From Krasilnikovozyma curviuscula (lineage: Eukaryota; Basidiomycota; Tremellomycetes; Cystofilobasidiales; Mrakiaceae), in the NCBI GenBank assembly GCA_014825775.1, contig MVAQ01000109.1, positions 1-64,000 of the forward strand: 64,000 bases of DNA. Direction: 5' to 3'. The position numbers and the translations under genes were made by a program. Positions 24,021 to 34,924 of the stretch are shown here, piece by piece (position 1 is the stretch's first letter; each line of letters starts with the position of its first letter). Below the pieces are notes generated by a model. It saw only the letters and a program-made list of their open reading frames with translations. It had not been told where the DNA came from and searched no databases.

Positions 24021-24091
24021 AGTGGTAGTAGCGCAGCACTTGTACTTCAAAATACATGCTGAGGTCCGTGGTTCAAACCCGCGTTTAGGCT
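24008..24091 (+). tRNA. tRNA-Thr (anticodon TGT) with 11-nt intron
   Basis: Acceptor stem GCCTGAA (24008-24014) pairs with TTTAGGC (24084-24090, one G-T pair), with T at the discriminator position. D arm is GCTC...AGC with loop GTGGTAG. Anticodon stem CAGCA/TGCTG (24034-24038, 24057-24061) closes a loop that reads C-T-TGT-A, then an 11-nt intron CTTCAAAATAC (24045-24055), then A. The variable loop is AGGTC and the T arm is CGTGG-TTCAAAC-CCGCG. Without the intron it is 73 nt. Box A (TAGCTCAGTGGTAG) and box B (GGTTCAAACCC) are intact, so it should be transcribed by RNA polymerase III. The anticodon call depends on C32-T33 at loop start, which the strong stem supports. Confidence 0.9.
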
Positions 24092-24123
24092 GCTGTTCTG
24101 GTTCGAAAGGGTCGTTACAGCCC

Positions 24124-24144
24124 TTTTTGTGTTCTAGTTTTTTT
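24124..24144 (+). terminator. RNA polymerase III T-run terminator of the tRNA
   Basis: TTTTT at 24124-24128 and a back-up run of seven T at 24138-24144 lie 33 and 47 nt after the mature tRNA end, the usual form of a Pol III terminator. Confidence 0.6.
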
Positions 24145-24693
24145 GGTCACACTCAAATCAAACTCCTCTTTTCTCTTTTGCTTTCTGCTTTTCTTTTGTT
24201 TTTAAGCATCCTGAGATATTTCTTCCCCATGCTGGTGGCGAGAGACCGGGCGCGCAAGGGCGTGACTAGCCAACTTTTGCAGTCTGGTATAGTTCTAATT
24301 CCCTTGCTCATTTCGCTGTAGATGAAATTTTACGGAATATGCAATCTCATACTTCACGATCGAATTTACATCTTTGACTCGCTGCGAGCTTTATGGCAGA
24401 CCCATCGAGATCCGGCGAGAAGCCCATCAATACGCACCTCATCCCTACACACTACGTTTCCCCCACTTTGTACGTACATATGTCCCACTAAATTTGAACT
24501 TTCACTGTGGAACAGAATCGCAAGTTTTCATCGTAGCTCCCCTATTGTTCACTCTCACCTATGGTCATCAATGCTCCAAGCAGCCTCAATTCATCACATC
24601 AAGATCTCTTGGTTTCTATCACAAATAGGATTTTTTTAGGTTCGCTGTCTACCTCCCAGGTCGAAAATGATGTCCAAAATCTGTCCTTGTCCC
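24145..24693. other. Spacer between tRNA and flavoprotein gene
   Basis: Nothing convincing beyond the terminator T-runs at its left edge. Short open frames on the plus strand lack family features. Confidence 0.5.
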
Positions 24694-27036
24694 CTATTTA
24701 AACTTTTTCATTTCGATCTGTACCTCTTCATCTTCCTTCAACCAAAACTTCCGTATGATTAACAGTTCCTCTCTAACAGATCTTAGCCCTCTCACTCCAC
24801 TTTTCTCACCTAGTTCCACGAACAGTACCAACCATGTCAAAACGACCACCATTGCCCACTCCACATATGTCCAAGGGTGTTCCAGCAGCTTCCTGATCGA
24901 CTCCAGATTATCCAGTGTAGTTTCTTCGATACGAGATACCGCCGGTATTTTCCTAGATGCTGGGAGGATCGGGAAGGGCGGTTTTGCTGACAGATGCTGA
25001 GCAACTTTCATTCCAGACGTAAAGCCATCTTCATGGAAACCCTGTTAAAACATAATCAGCAACCTCGTAATCTGAAGAGGGTGGACACACTCACATAATT
25101 AGTCCATGCTCCACAGAAAGTCATTCCCCTTCTTCCCTGAATGGAGTCCAGTTCACCTTGAGCCCGAACGCTCTCCGCCGTGTACAGTGGATGATCGTAT
25201 TTCCATCTTCCGACGATTTTGTCGGCGTCGGGTTCAAATGGAGGGTTCAGCGTACAGAGAACATTGCCATGAGGATTAAGTGGAATATGTTGGAGGATGT
25301 TCATGTTGTATGTCAAGCTGAAAAAGCAATGCGATGTAAGTTCTAGAAGCTGCCTCTCAAAGTTTCGTCAGAGAGCACTCACGAGACGGAGTCGACAGTT
25401 CCTGAGGAGCTTTCCGTACTAGTAAGGTAATCTGACTCAAAGGAGGAAATATTGGTATAATTACAACAACGGGCTGGCATCATCAAACTCACTCCAAGCA
25501 GACCAAGCCCCCTTCGCAACTGGTAAGAGCTGTCAAAAAGAAAACCATGTTAGATATACTTTCCCGAGTTAAAAAGAGAAAAGGACTTACCTTCTCATCC
25601 CCATGAAGCACACACTCGTTTTCACTGAATCCAAATGCACCCAACACGCGCTCCTCTTCTGGTGTCGCACCCCACATACCACTTCGCAAGATTTGCAAGG
25701 TTGTGTCCGCATGTGTAGCCATAACAACGTGATCGAACTTGTGGACATCTCCGGAAGAAGTAACGAGATCGAGGTAGTCATGATGTTTCCTATGAAAGAG
25801 GTGTCAGCTTTTGGAGATCGAGCGGGGCTTCGCGACATACGTTACAGATTGAACCGGGGTTGATAGGTGTATTTTTTCCGGAGGTATTTCTGAGGTGATA
25901 GATTCCACGTAAGTTTTACTACAGTCAAAAAAAGAATTAGGTGTCCAGCTGCCGCCCACTTGAAGTTGTGTTTCTGACCCTCACCTTCCGCCTTTGATTG
26001 TCAACCATTTAGGTTTATCTCCTACCTGGAGAAGGAAATGATTGTGCATAAACCTGATGAGTGTCAAAGCTGGAAAATCCAAAGAGCATTTGTCGACTCC
26101 GGTAGACCAGATGCAAGCGGTCATTGGCTGATGACCGATCGCGAAAAAAGGGCGAGGATCGAGGAATCAGTTCAAGTATCAGATACAGCGCTGTGACGAA
26201 GGAAAGGACCCACCAACAGATAGTCGTCCTTGAAAGAATCACTCAGCCCTTCTCGTGTTACAAAATCTCCAACGCTGAGCTCTTCCTCGTCATCTTCGAC
26301 CTGCTTCCCCGCGGCGCGATCCTTCTGCTTAGCTTCCTCATCCCTGAGAACTCTCATCGCAGCCTGAACAATATACTTAGACTGTGTAGACATACAGAGA
26401 TTAAATTTACGAAGAGACTTACCGAATTGAACCGCAGAATATCCCAGACCATTCTCCATACCTTGGGATTCAGTACGTTCCTCCGCTGGATAAAGACCGT
26501 CATTATATTCTCCCCCGCCCATTCGAAGACTTCTGCAGGAGTTTTTGGAGACGATCTGGAGACAGAAAATGTCATTTCCGTCTTGTTCACCGGAACATTC
26601 TTGAGCTTGAGGAACCGCAGGAGATTTGGGTAGGTTGGAGGGTTGAAGACGATGAAGCCACTGCCATTAAAAGGGAACAGTTCAGTAGCAGCACAGGAAT
26701 AAAGGGGAAAGACTCACGTATCAACTGGGGTGCTGACTCCAGGTGCATCTTTCCCTTATTATTAGGAAGCAGGCAAGGCATCAGCGGGATATTTAGTAAA
26801 TTGAACCTGGGATGACTACTCACGAGTAAAATCAACTGTATGAGTGTGTCCTCCTATATAATCATTGGCCTCAAATATCTCAACCTCATGCTCAGAGTGC
26901 TCGTTCAGCAGCCTGATCAGTCAGAGGAATGACGGTAAGTAATGGCGAACGTGGGAAGGGATGGAGGAATTGACGTGAGAGCTCACCAAGCTGCGGCTAG
27001 GCCTGACACCCCTGACCCTACGACAGCTACTCTCAT
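24694..27036 (-). CDS. FAD/NAD(P)-binding amine-oxidase-like flavoprotein (COG2907 type)
   Basis: ATG 27036 opens with the Rossmann motif MRVAVVGSGVSGLAAAW, spliced to LLNEHSEHEVEIFEANDYIG and GHTHTVDFT, the FAD-binding signature. Further exons contain RFMHNHFLLQVGDKPKWLTI then KGGSKTYVESITSEI, HVVMATHADTTLQIL, and a late NILQHIPLNPHGNVLCTLNP with RRGMTFCGAWTNYGFHEDGF closing the FAD site. The extra C-terminal segment has one transmembrane helix (WAMVVVLTWLVLFVEL). This is the order of the predicted NAD/FAD-binding COG2907 proteins found next to cyclopropane-fatty-acid synthases in bacteria; the fungal role is not established. About nine exons. It is divergent from PLD1, with 720 bp between starts. 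Confidence 0.83.
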
Positions 27037-27756
27037 TCTGGAGAAACTGCTGTGAGATCAACTGGGCCTGACGGGTCTCGTTCACAATACAGGTGGCGGA
27101 TGGAGGAAGACTTGCGCATCAGTTCTCAGTGATTAGGTCTCGTTCTCTTGCCCCGAATCGTAGGATCAAGGACCGAACATAGAAAGATGGAAGAGATAGA
27201 GAAAGGTTGAAGCCCCTTGAACTCTACAAGAGCGTGGGTGAACGCTGCCAGATCTGTCCTACTCGATGATGGAACAGATGGATAGACGGCAGGCAGCGAA
27301 ACGGCGCTCCCATCATGCATACTGAGAGGCTATCAAAACATGGTGTAGGCGCTGGAGTGTTTGGTTTCCACTTCAATAGCTCCCAAAACTTGCTCAAAAG
27401 TAGAAAGACAGGGCTAGATTCTCTCCAGATGTCATCTAGAATGAAGAATGAGGAAAGGACGTAACCCGAACTTTCAGCAGGTTTGATTTCTTGAATGGTG
27501 ATGTCACTGCCGCGGGTCTTCAGTCGCTGACGAGAAGTCCGTTTTGTTTATCTTTCTGAGGGTGGAATTGTGACCCTTCCAATGGCCTCTGCCTCTGTAT
27601 TCTTATATGACTGTAAAATGCGCTTGGAAATCTGTGAAGGAAGTATTTATTAGTACGCCATCGGGTGTGGAAGCCCCCATTGCCTCTCGCAGTTTCAGTT
27701 CGACTTTTGACGTTCAAACCGTCCTGTTTCAACTTCTCGCTTAGAAGGGGCAGCAA
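27037..27756. promoter_or_regulatory. Divergent promoter region of the flavoprotein and PLD1 genes
   Basis: This 720-bp stretch separates two start codons on opposite strands, so it must contain both promoters and leaders. I could not assign specific sites. Confidence 0.5.
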
Positions 27757-30700
27757 ATGGCTGCCTTTCCCACCGTCGTTAAGCAGGTAGCTGACAAGAT
27801 CAGCTCTGGTGAAGCAGAGGAGCTCACCAGCCCAACGACGACCAGAGGAACGTCAGCAGGTTTGCCAGCTTCAGCAGACGGATTACCAGCCAGCTCGAAT
27901 AACCAGTCACCTAACGGAACCACCCGCTCGAATGGAAGCACAGGAAAGAAGGCTAGGTTTCATGATGATGAGTCAAATGGCCGTAGTGAAGCTGCTAGTG
28001 GCCCTGCTTCGAAAGCAATCCATGCGAATGGAAGCAGCAAAAAATCCACACCTCAACGCCAGCTTTCCTTACCGGTCATCCCTTCAACGTTCAAAAATGA
28101 CTCCCAGCACAACGGTCATTCTATAGGGCCTTCTCTATCTGAAGAAAACACAGGTGAAGATGAAGATTCGGCAGAGTTGTCGCAACGTGGGTCAACAACC
28201 TCTCGTTTGGTTCCTCCTCCGTCCCAGCTCCCTTTCCGAACTGCACCGCGCTCAGCAATGAATGGAAATGCAACTTCAACATCATCAAAGCTGCAGAGAA
28301 ACTCAGGGTCGGGAATGTCGATCTGGACAACCTCGTTCAACCGTCACCCACACAACCCAGCGACGAACCCACCTCTATCCGTCGAGACGTCTCAAATCAA
28401 CGGAACGCCTATGATCAAGTCAGATTCAACCGCTGTTAGCCCTCCCAGCGGTAGCAGTAGGACACCCTCAGCACCTTTGCTAGCGCGATCCCACACAACA
28501 CCAGCAACCATAACAAGCCCTGTCACTGGCACCGACTTGAACGCTACACCAACGCAGTCGAAGTGGTCTACCATCAAGTCCACGTTGGTTAAAAAGAACG
28601 CGAACGGGAAACAGCTCGTCTCGGCGGCGGAGAGCCTCGACAATGGCCTCCAGCTAACGGATGAGCTGCTTGCTGCTGGACTGGGAGTAATGGTGTTAAA
28701 ATGGGAACTTGATAGGGACGAGCATGGGAATAGAAGAGTTCCAGTTCTGTTGCATCACGTTAGGTTAGTCTTGACTGTTGCTCGCTTGTCTCGCAGAATA
28801 CATTGGACGCGCTAAAGCGAATCTGCGATATTCTTCAGGTTCAAGATCGCAGACTCTATAGGTGGCCTGGGAAATCACCCAGTCTTTAGAATTGAGTGCT
28901 CCTACGGAGACAGTGGGATCAAATGGGTCCGTTCTCCGTCTATCTCATCCATGTGCGCAAACAACCGACTGATGCAGCCATTTCGTTTCGTAGGTCGTCT
29001 ACCGTGAACTCAGAGATTTTCTCTCGTTACACGCGCACTACAAAGCTGCCAATATCAGTAGGATTGGTGGGAAAAGCACCAGCAAAAATGGTGTCAGCAT
29101 CCCCGAGTTCCCCAAAAAGAGTAAGCTCAATCAACCTAGTTCAAGTTCCTCAACTAAACTTACTCTGCTTTGATTTCTAGGTATTCCTTACTTGAGGAAG
29201 AAGGGAGGTAGTAAAGAAACGTCTGAGACACTACCATCGTCGTCCGCAACCACGGAGAAGTCCCCGTCTGGTATTGAAAGGGGTGACTACGCTAAATCTC
29301 AGAGAGACGCACTGGAAAAGTATCTGTTAGGACTGATTAAAGCAGTCGTGAGTCACCTTTGCCCTGTTCTTAACTACGCTGCGATTTTCGAACGTGATCT
29401 AACGATCGGCTCCCTTTTAACAGCTCTTCAGACCGGAGAGCAACAGAGTCATCCGATTCTTGGAAATTAGCTCTCTAGGCATCTCACTTGCCCAACGTGG
29501 TGGCACCCAAGGCAAATCTGGCTTCCTGCGCGTCCTCAATGCCAATGTCTCGACCAAGAAATCCCGAACGCTCATGACCAGTTTGGCTAAGTGGGGGAGC
29601 AGCGTACGCAAACAGCGCTGGTGGATCGTGCGCGAGAGCTACTTGGTCGCGGTGGAAGAGCCTGATCAGATGGAGATCTTTGACGTGTTTGCGTTTGATG
29701 TGGATTTCGCGATCCAGAGGCCAAAGAGGGCGTATAGGAAAGGATTCAGTGCTTTCCCAGGGCTATTTCATGAACATGAGAGTGGTGAGGAGGATGGTGA
29801 TGCGGAGGAGAATAGACTTACGGCCATGGAGGAAGGAATTCATGGTGTTGATCGAGCGAGTATTATCAGTGCTGGAGAACGTGATGAAACGCGGTCTACT
29901 GTGAGTCTAAGTTTCTCATGCTGCTGCATCATGGTGGCTCTCTGACATAGCGGTTTTTTTCGCTCGATACAGAGTAAACACACTTTCTACGTTCAGAACT
30001 CGCAGGGACGTTTGAAATTGGTCGCCAAACAGGTCAGACAGATGTATCAATTCATGATCTCACTTGAACACGCGGCCAAACAGTCACTATGGACTGGTCA
30101 GAACAGGTGCGTTCTCTGTGCTGCATAGGTTTAGAGGTAGCCCCTGTCGCCAGTTCAAACACTGACTTGTCTTTCGTCTCGATTATAGGTTTGACTCGTT
30201 TGCTCCAATCAGACTCAACGTAGCTGCACAGTGGTTGGTGGATGGAGTAAGTTTAAAATTCTTTTTAATTGTTCAACAGTGCTGACCCAATCGTCGATGC
30301 TGCCTCTAGCGTGACTATCTCTGGAGTGTCAGCAGAGCGCTTTTGATGGCGAAAGAGAAGGTTTACATTCATGACTGGTGCGTTCCATTCCTTCATCAGT
30401 TGATCATGTTACTGATGTATCACTCTCCATTATTGTAGGTGGCTGAGTCCTGAACTATACCTCCGTCGACCTTCACAAGAAAAGTACCGACTCGACAACG
30501 TCCTGAAACGAATCGCAGATAGAGGTGTCAAGATCTACGTCATTGTCTACAACGAAGTCTCCAATAAGACTACCCCAACAGACTCTCAGCACACCAAGAA
30601 GCGATTAATGGAACTGAGCGAGAATATCTTTGTTCAGAGGAGTCCTGATCACTTCGCTACGGGAACGTTCTACTGGAGTCACGTACGTCTTCATTTCTGT

Positions 30701-33700
30701 CATTCACGTGCCTCTCTTAAATTTTCCTCTAATCGTCTTCTATTTGATAGCACGAGAAGATGTGTGTGATCGATGAGACGGTTGCTTTCATGGGTGGTGT
30801 TGACTTATGTTTCGGTCGATGGGTAAGTCGCATATTCGTTTTTTATTTACAAGCTCAACGAGACGCTAATTAGAATGCACTCCAGGATACCGCTCAACAC
30901 ATTCTCGTTGACGACGACTTTGAACCTGGTCACTTTGAAGGAGAGACGGCACCGATTTGGCCTGGTAAAGACTACAGTGAGTAGAACTCAGTCCAGTGTT
31001 GGGAGGAGATTGGTGCATAAGAGTGTGTTTTTCCTCAGGTAATCCAAGAGTCCTTGATTTCCACACGCTCAACAAGCCAATGGAAGATTTGTACGATCGT
31101 GAAAAGGTTCCTCGAATGCCTTGGTGAGCTACTACAACTTACCCTCTGTTCCCGAGTTCGCGACTCACAGACCAACTAATCTGCTCAGGCATGATGTTGG
31201 TATGCAAATGGTTGGCCAACCTGCTCGAGATCTCTGTCGTCACTTCACGCAGCGGTGGAATCATCTCCTCCGAAACAAGGTCAGTCGCTATCTCACTAAG
31301 CCACACACTATGCTGCCCCTCACTCTCATTTCATCAACCTTCAGAACCATACTCGAACCATGCCTTTCCTCCTTCCGCCTCCAGACTTCACGACAAAAGA
31401 ATTAGAGGAACTCAAACTCACTGGAACCTGTGAGATCCAAGTCTGTCGGTCGTGTGGTCCTTGGTAAATCCTTGACTCTAACACTAGCTTTAGCTTCTTT
31501 GCTGACAAATATTTTCCATTAGGTCGATGGGGACTAACAACCGAGTCGAACACTCCATTCAAAACGCTTACCTCAAGGCCATTCAAATGAGTGAACACTT
31601 TGTGTACATCGAGAACCGTAAGCGTTTCCCCACAACTACCAAGCCAAGAACGTAAACCTCATACATTTTATGTCAATTTATGCAGAGTTCTTCATCACTA
31701 GCACCGTCGTTGATGGAATCGTACTTGAGAATCAGATTGGTGATGCTTTGGTCAACAGAATCATCAAAGCGCACGAAGAAGGAACTGTTTGGAGAGCTTG
31801 TATCGTCATTCCTCTGGTTCCTGGATACGTGAGTAGTCCTTTCGGTAGGTTCCACAAGCGCTCGTATTGACGCCATTTTTTTCAGACGTACCCGATCGAC
31901 CATGCGGACGCCTCATCGGTGAGATTGATTCTTGAATGCCAGAACAAGACTATCTCCCGTGGTCCCAACTCGATCTTTGCGAGACTACGTGCTGAGGGTA
32001 TAGATGTAAGTTATAACCTCCTTTTTAAACTTTCGTTCTTCTTCCCACTGATACCTATTATCATTTTAGCCCAATGACTACATCACATTCTTCTCCCTTA
32101 GAGGATGGGGCAAATTCAAAGATAATGTCCTTACTACCGAACAGGTTTACATCCATGCAAAGTGTATGATCGTCGACGATCGACTTGCTATCATTGGTAA
32201 ATGGTTCTTTGACACTCCATTCCTAGATGATACATTCTCACATTCAATGCGTTCACAGGAAGTGCCAATATTAACGAGCGCAGTCAGAGAGGTGATAGAG
32301 ATTCGGAACTGGCGAGTGTGATCAGAGACACCGATCTCATTGATGGAAAGATGGCTGGAAAGCCGTTTAAAGTAGGGAGATTTGCACATACTCTAAGAGT
32401 CAGGCTGATGAGAGGTAAGCCTCGCTCCCCTATCCTTCCCAGGGGATATGAACCTATGAACTTGCCTGAATTTTATTATTATTATTATTTCAGAGCACTT
32501 GGGTGTCGATGTTGACGCAATAGATCAAGAAGACCTGATGGCAAACGAGCCGATTGTTGCTGAGCAGGACGTCGAAGTTTGGGATCCAAGCTCGGAGCAG
32601 GAGGGTGCCGGAGAGGGAGGAGTTGTTGCAAAAGCAGAGACTACTGGTGACAGAATGTGGTTGCATCTGTCGAGCGTAGTTGAGACAGGTGAGTTCCCAA
32701 GTTCCGCCCCGTAAACTCAGTCTAATTTTTCTTCTGGCTTTGTACAGTTACTCACGCAGAGATTCAGCAGGTTTCTAAGCTTGCGGATAAAGTTGGAGAT
32801 GTGCTTCACCTTCACCCAAACTTTGAAGGTGAGGAAGCAGGTCCCACTGTTGCAAGGGGTGGTGCTGTTCATGAGCTTGACGGCAAAGAAATTACCGATG
32901 GAACTTCGCTTGTCACCGCTACGGTAAGCAGTACACTCCACCTTTGTCCCAATGTGAGACTGATTAGAGACTTCTTTGCTTCAGATGGAAGAGGTTGTGA
33001 AAATTGAAAACGGCGAAACTGTCGGGGATGGTCCTGATTCGCAAGGTACAACACCTGCTCCTACCACACTCTCGACGCCCAAAGACCCAGAAACGCACTT
33101 CGTACAAAGTCCTGTAGATGCACCAAAGAGTTTCGATTTTGGTACCTTGAACGTAGAGGCGAAGCCAGATTTTGCGGAGGATCAACATGCTGCAACTCGA
33201 AATTTGGGCAGGAAGAGCACGAGGAAGGAGAATCATCCATGGATGTTAGTTCATTCTTTTCGTTATATCTTGATTTTTTTTTTGTCTGACATCTTACCAT
33301 GTTTATTAGCGCCGCTCATCCTACTCCTAGCGTCAATCCATACGAATTGGATGATCCTCTAGACGAGAAGTTTTGGAAAGATACCTGGCTTGCGGTAGCG
33401 GTACACAACGTAAGTTTTGACCCTTGATTTTATACCAAGAGTTCTTGTTGACACGCCTTCTCACTATTTCAGACCGAGATTTTCAGAAAAGGCGAGCGAT
33501 GACACTGTCTAATTTCGATATGTCGTTCTGACTAACCTGTTGCCTTTGCTCTCTACAGTTTTCCGATGCGTACCTGACGATCTTGTGGTCACTTGGGGTC
33601 AGTATAACGACAACATAAACCATGCTGAAAAGTTTAATCTTCCACCATCTGAAAAGGAACCTCAAAATATCGGAGAACCTCATCCTCACGTCTCGATTCA

Positions 33701-34213
33701 GTTAGTAGATTTATCGTCCTAGTTTCAGTGATCTGAACTGACCTGGCATTTGATCTGGCCTTTGATTTCTTCTTAGCGGTGGACCAGGAACTCACGGTGC
33801 AGGTGGAGGGGGTACCGGGGGAGGAATCGTTGGACAGGGACAGGGTGACCAATCTCGTCCCGAATCCGCACCTCTTCAGAACAGTCGATCAAGGAGTGAG
33901 ACCATCACCTCCATCTTCAACGGATCTACCACCAGAGCTGAGAGCAGAGGTGGGAAGAAGCTCTTCTCTGGTCCCAATGAGGGATTTAACTCTTGGGAAC
34001 GAGAGAAGATGGAAGAATTGCTCAACGAAGTACGCGGTCATTTGGGTGAGTTTCTCAGCGAACACAAACTTGCGCTTCAGTTTAGGAGACTAACATAGCA
34101 CACTTTCTCTCTCTAAAGTTGTCTACCCAACCAAGTTCTTGGAGGAGGAGGATCGGAATGACAATTTCTTATTTTCCAGTGATAGGATCTTACCCCTTCC
34201 CATTTACGATTGA
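27757..34213 (+). CDS. PLD1: Phospholipase D1 (PX-PH-PLD, Spo14-like)
   Basis: ATG 27757 ([20 protein letters not shown]) to TGA 34213 through roughly 17 short introns, about 1,800 residues. The first 300 residues are Ser/Thr/Asn-rich. A PX domain follows ([20 protein letters not shown]), then a PH domain ([19 protein letters not shown]). The catalytic half has [20 protein letters not shown] and [16 protein letters not shown] motif 1 as [16 protein letters not shown], a central WNHLLRNK and NQFFITST, and HKD motif 2 as [20 protein letters not shown]. The C-terminal domain includes [13 protein letters not shown] and a Gly-rich loop before LPLPIYD. PLD1 hydrolyses phosphatidylcholine to phosphatidic acid at cellular membranes, with PX and PH targeting phosphoinositides. 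Both catalytic HKD motifs are intact. Confidence 0.95.
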
Positions 34214-34924
34214 GACGATTTATTACGATCTTTGAACCTTGGTCTCTTTACTTTCCATTACTCAACTAAATTCTAATTGATGCATATGAAGCTCTTTGCG
34301 CTCTATGGCCTCTGCTCTACAATCAGCGCTGATGGCAAGCTTTCAATCGTCGTGCCCTTGTGTTTCCTAAATGTAGTCTAGGGATAACTAGCAAACTGCG
34401 ATGGCATCAATCGCAGCTTCCTCCTTTACTAAAAGTCGGCATCTCCTTTTTCTCTCCATACCTCGTTCTAAATTCAAGCAGTTGTAAGATGATTATATTC
34501 AGTATGGTGTCCTTTGATAATGTATTTCGTCACTGATAACTCTGCGATGTATAACGATAGTGAGGAGGATCTGCGTGATGGAAAACTGCATCTTCTGCGC
34601 ACTTGATGACCACAAGAATCAAAGATTTTCTTTCTTCGGGGGGTCTTGGATCTGAATCTAAGGTCTGATCACTAGAAAGCATACAATGCGACTGCTCGCA
34701 AAGTCATCGCATCGTCGCTTAGTGGGCACGACTTGCGAATCGTGGCGATTGCAGCGGGTGCTCTTGAACTACAACTGCACCAAAACCCTCTATTAAGTCA
34801 GCAGCGGCAAAAGGAGAAGAGTTTTGTCGTCCCTTGATCTCATTTGAGAGAGGTGAGTATCTCCTTTGGTGGATGTCCTCCCCCTTTTGTTCTACTGACT
34901 AAAGCTGGACTACGTGAAGCAGCT
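34214..34924. other. Spacer and 5' leader of the HECT ligase gene, with a probable leader intron
   Basis: Contains the PLD1 3' flank and the HUL5 promoter. At 34853-34922 there is a clear intron: GTGAGTATC donor, CTGACTAA branch-like sequence and GAAGCAG acceptor two bases before the ATG. A leader intron is therefore likely. Confidence 0.6.
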
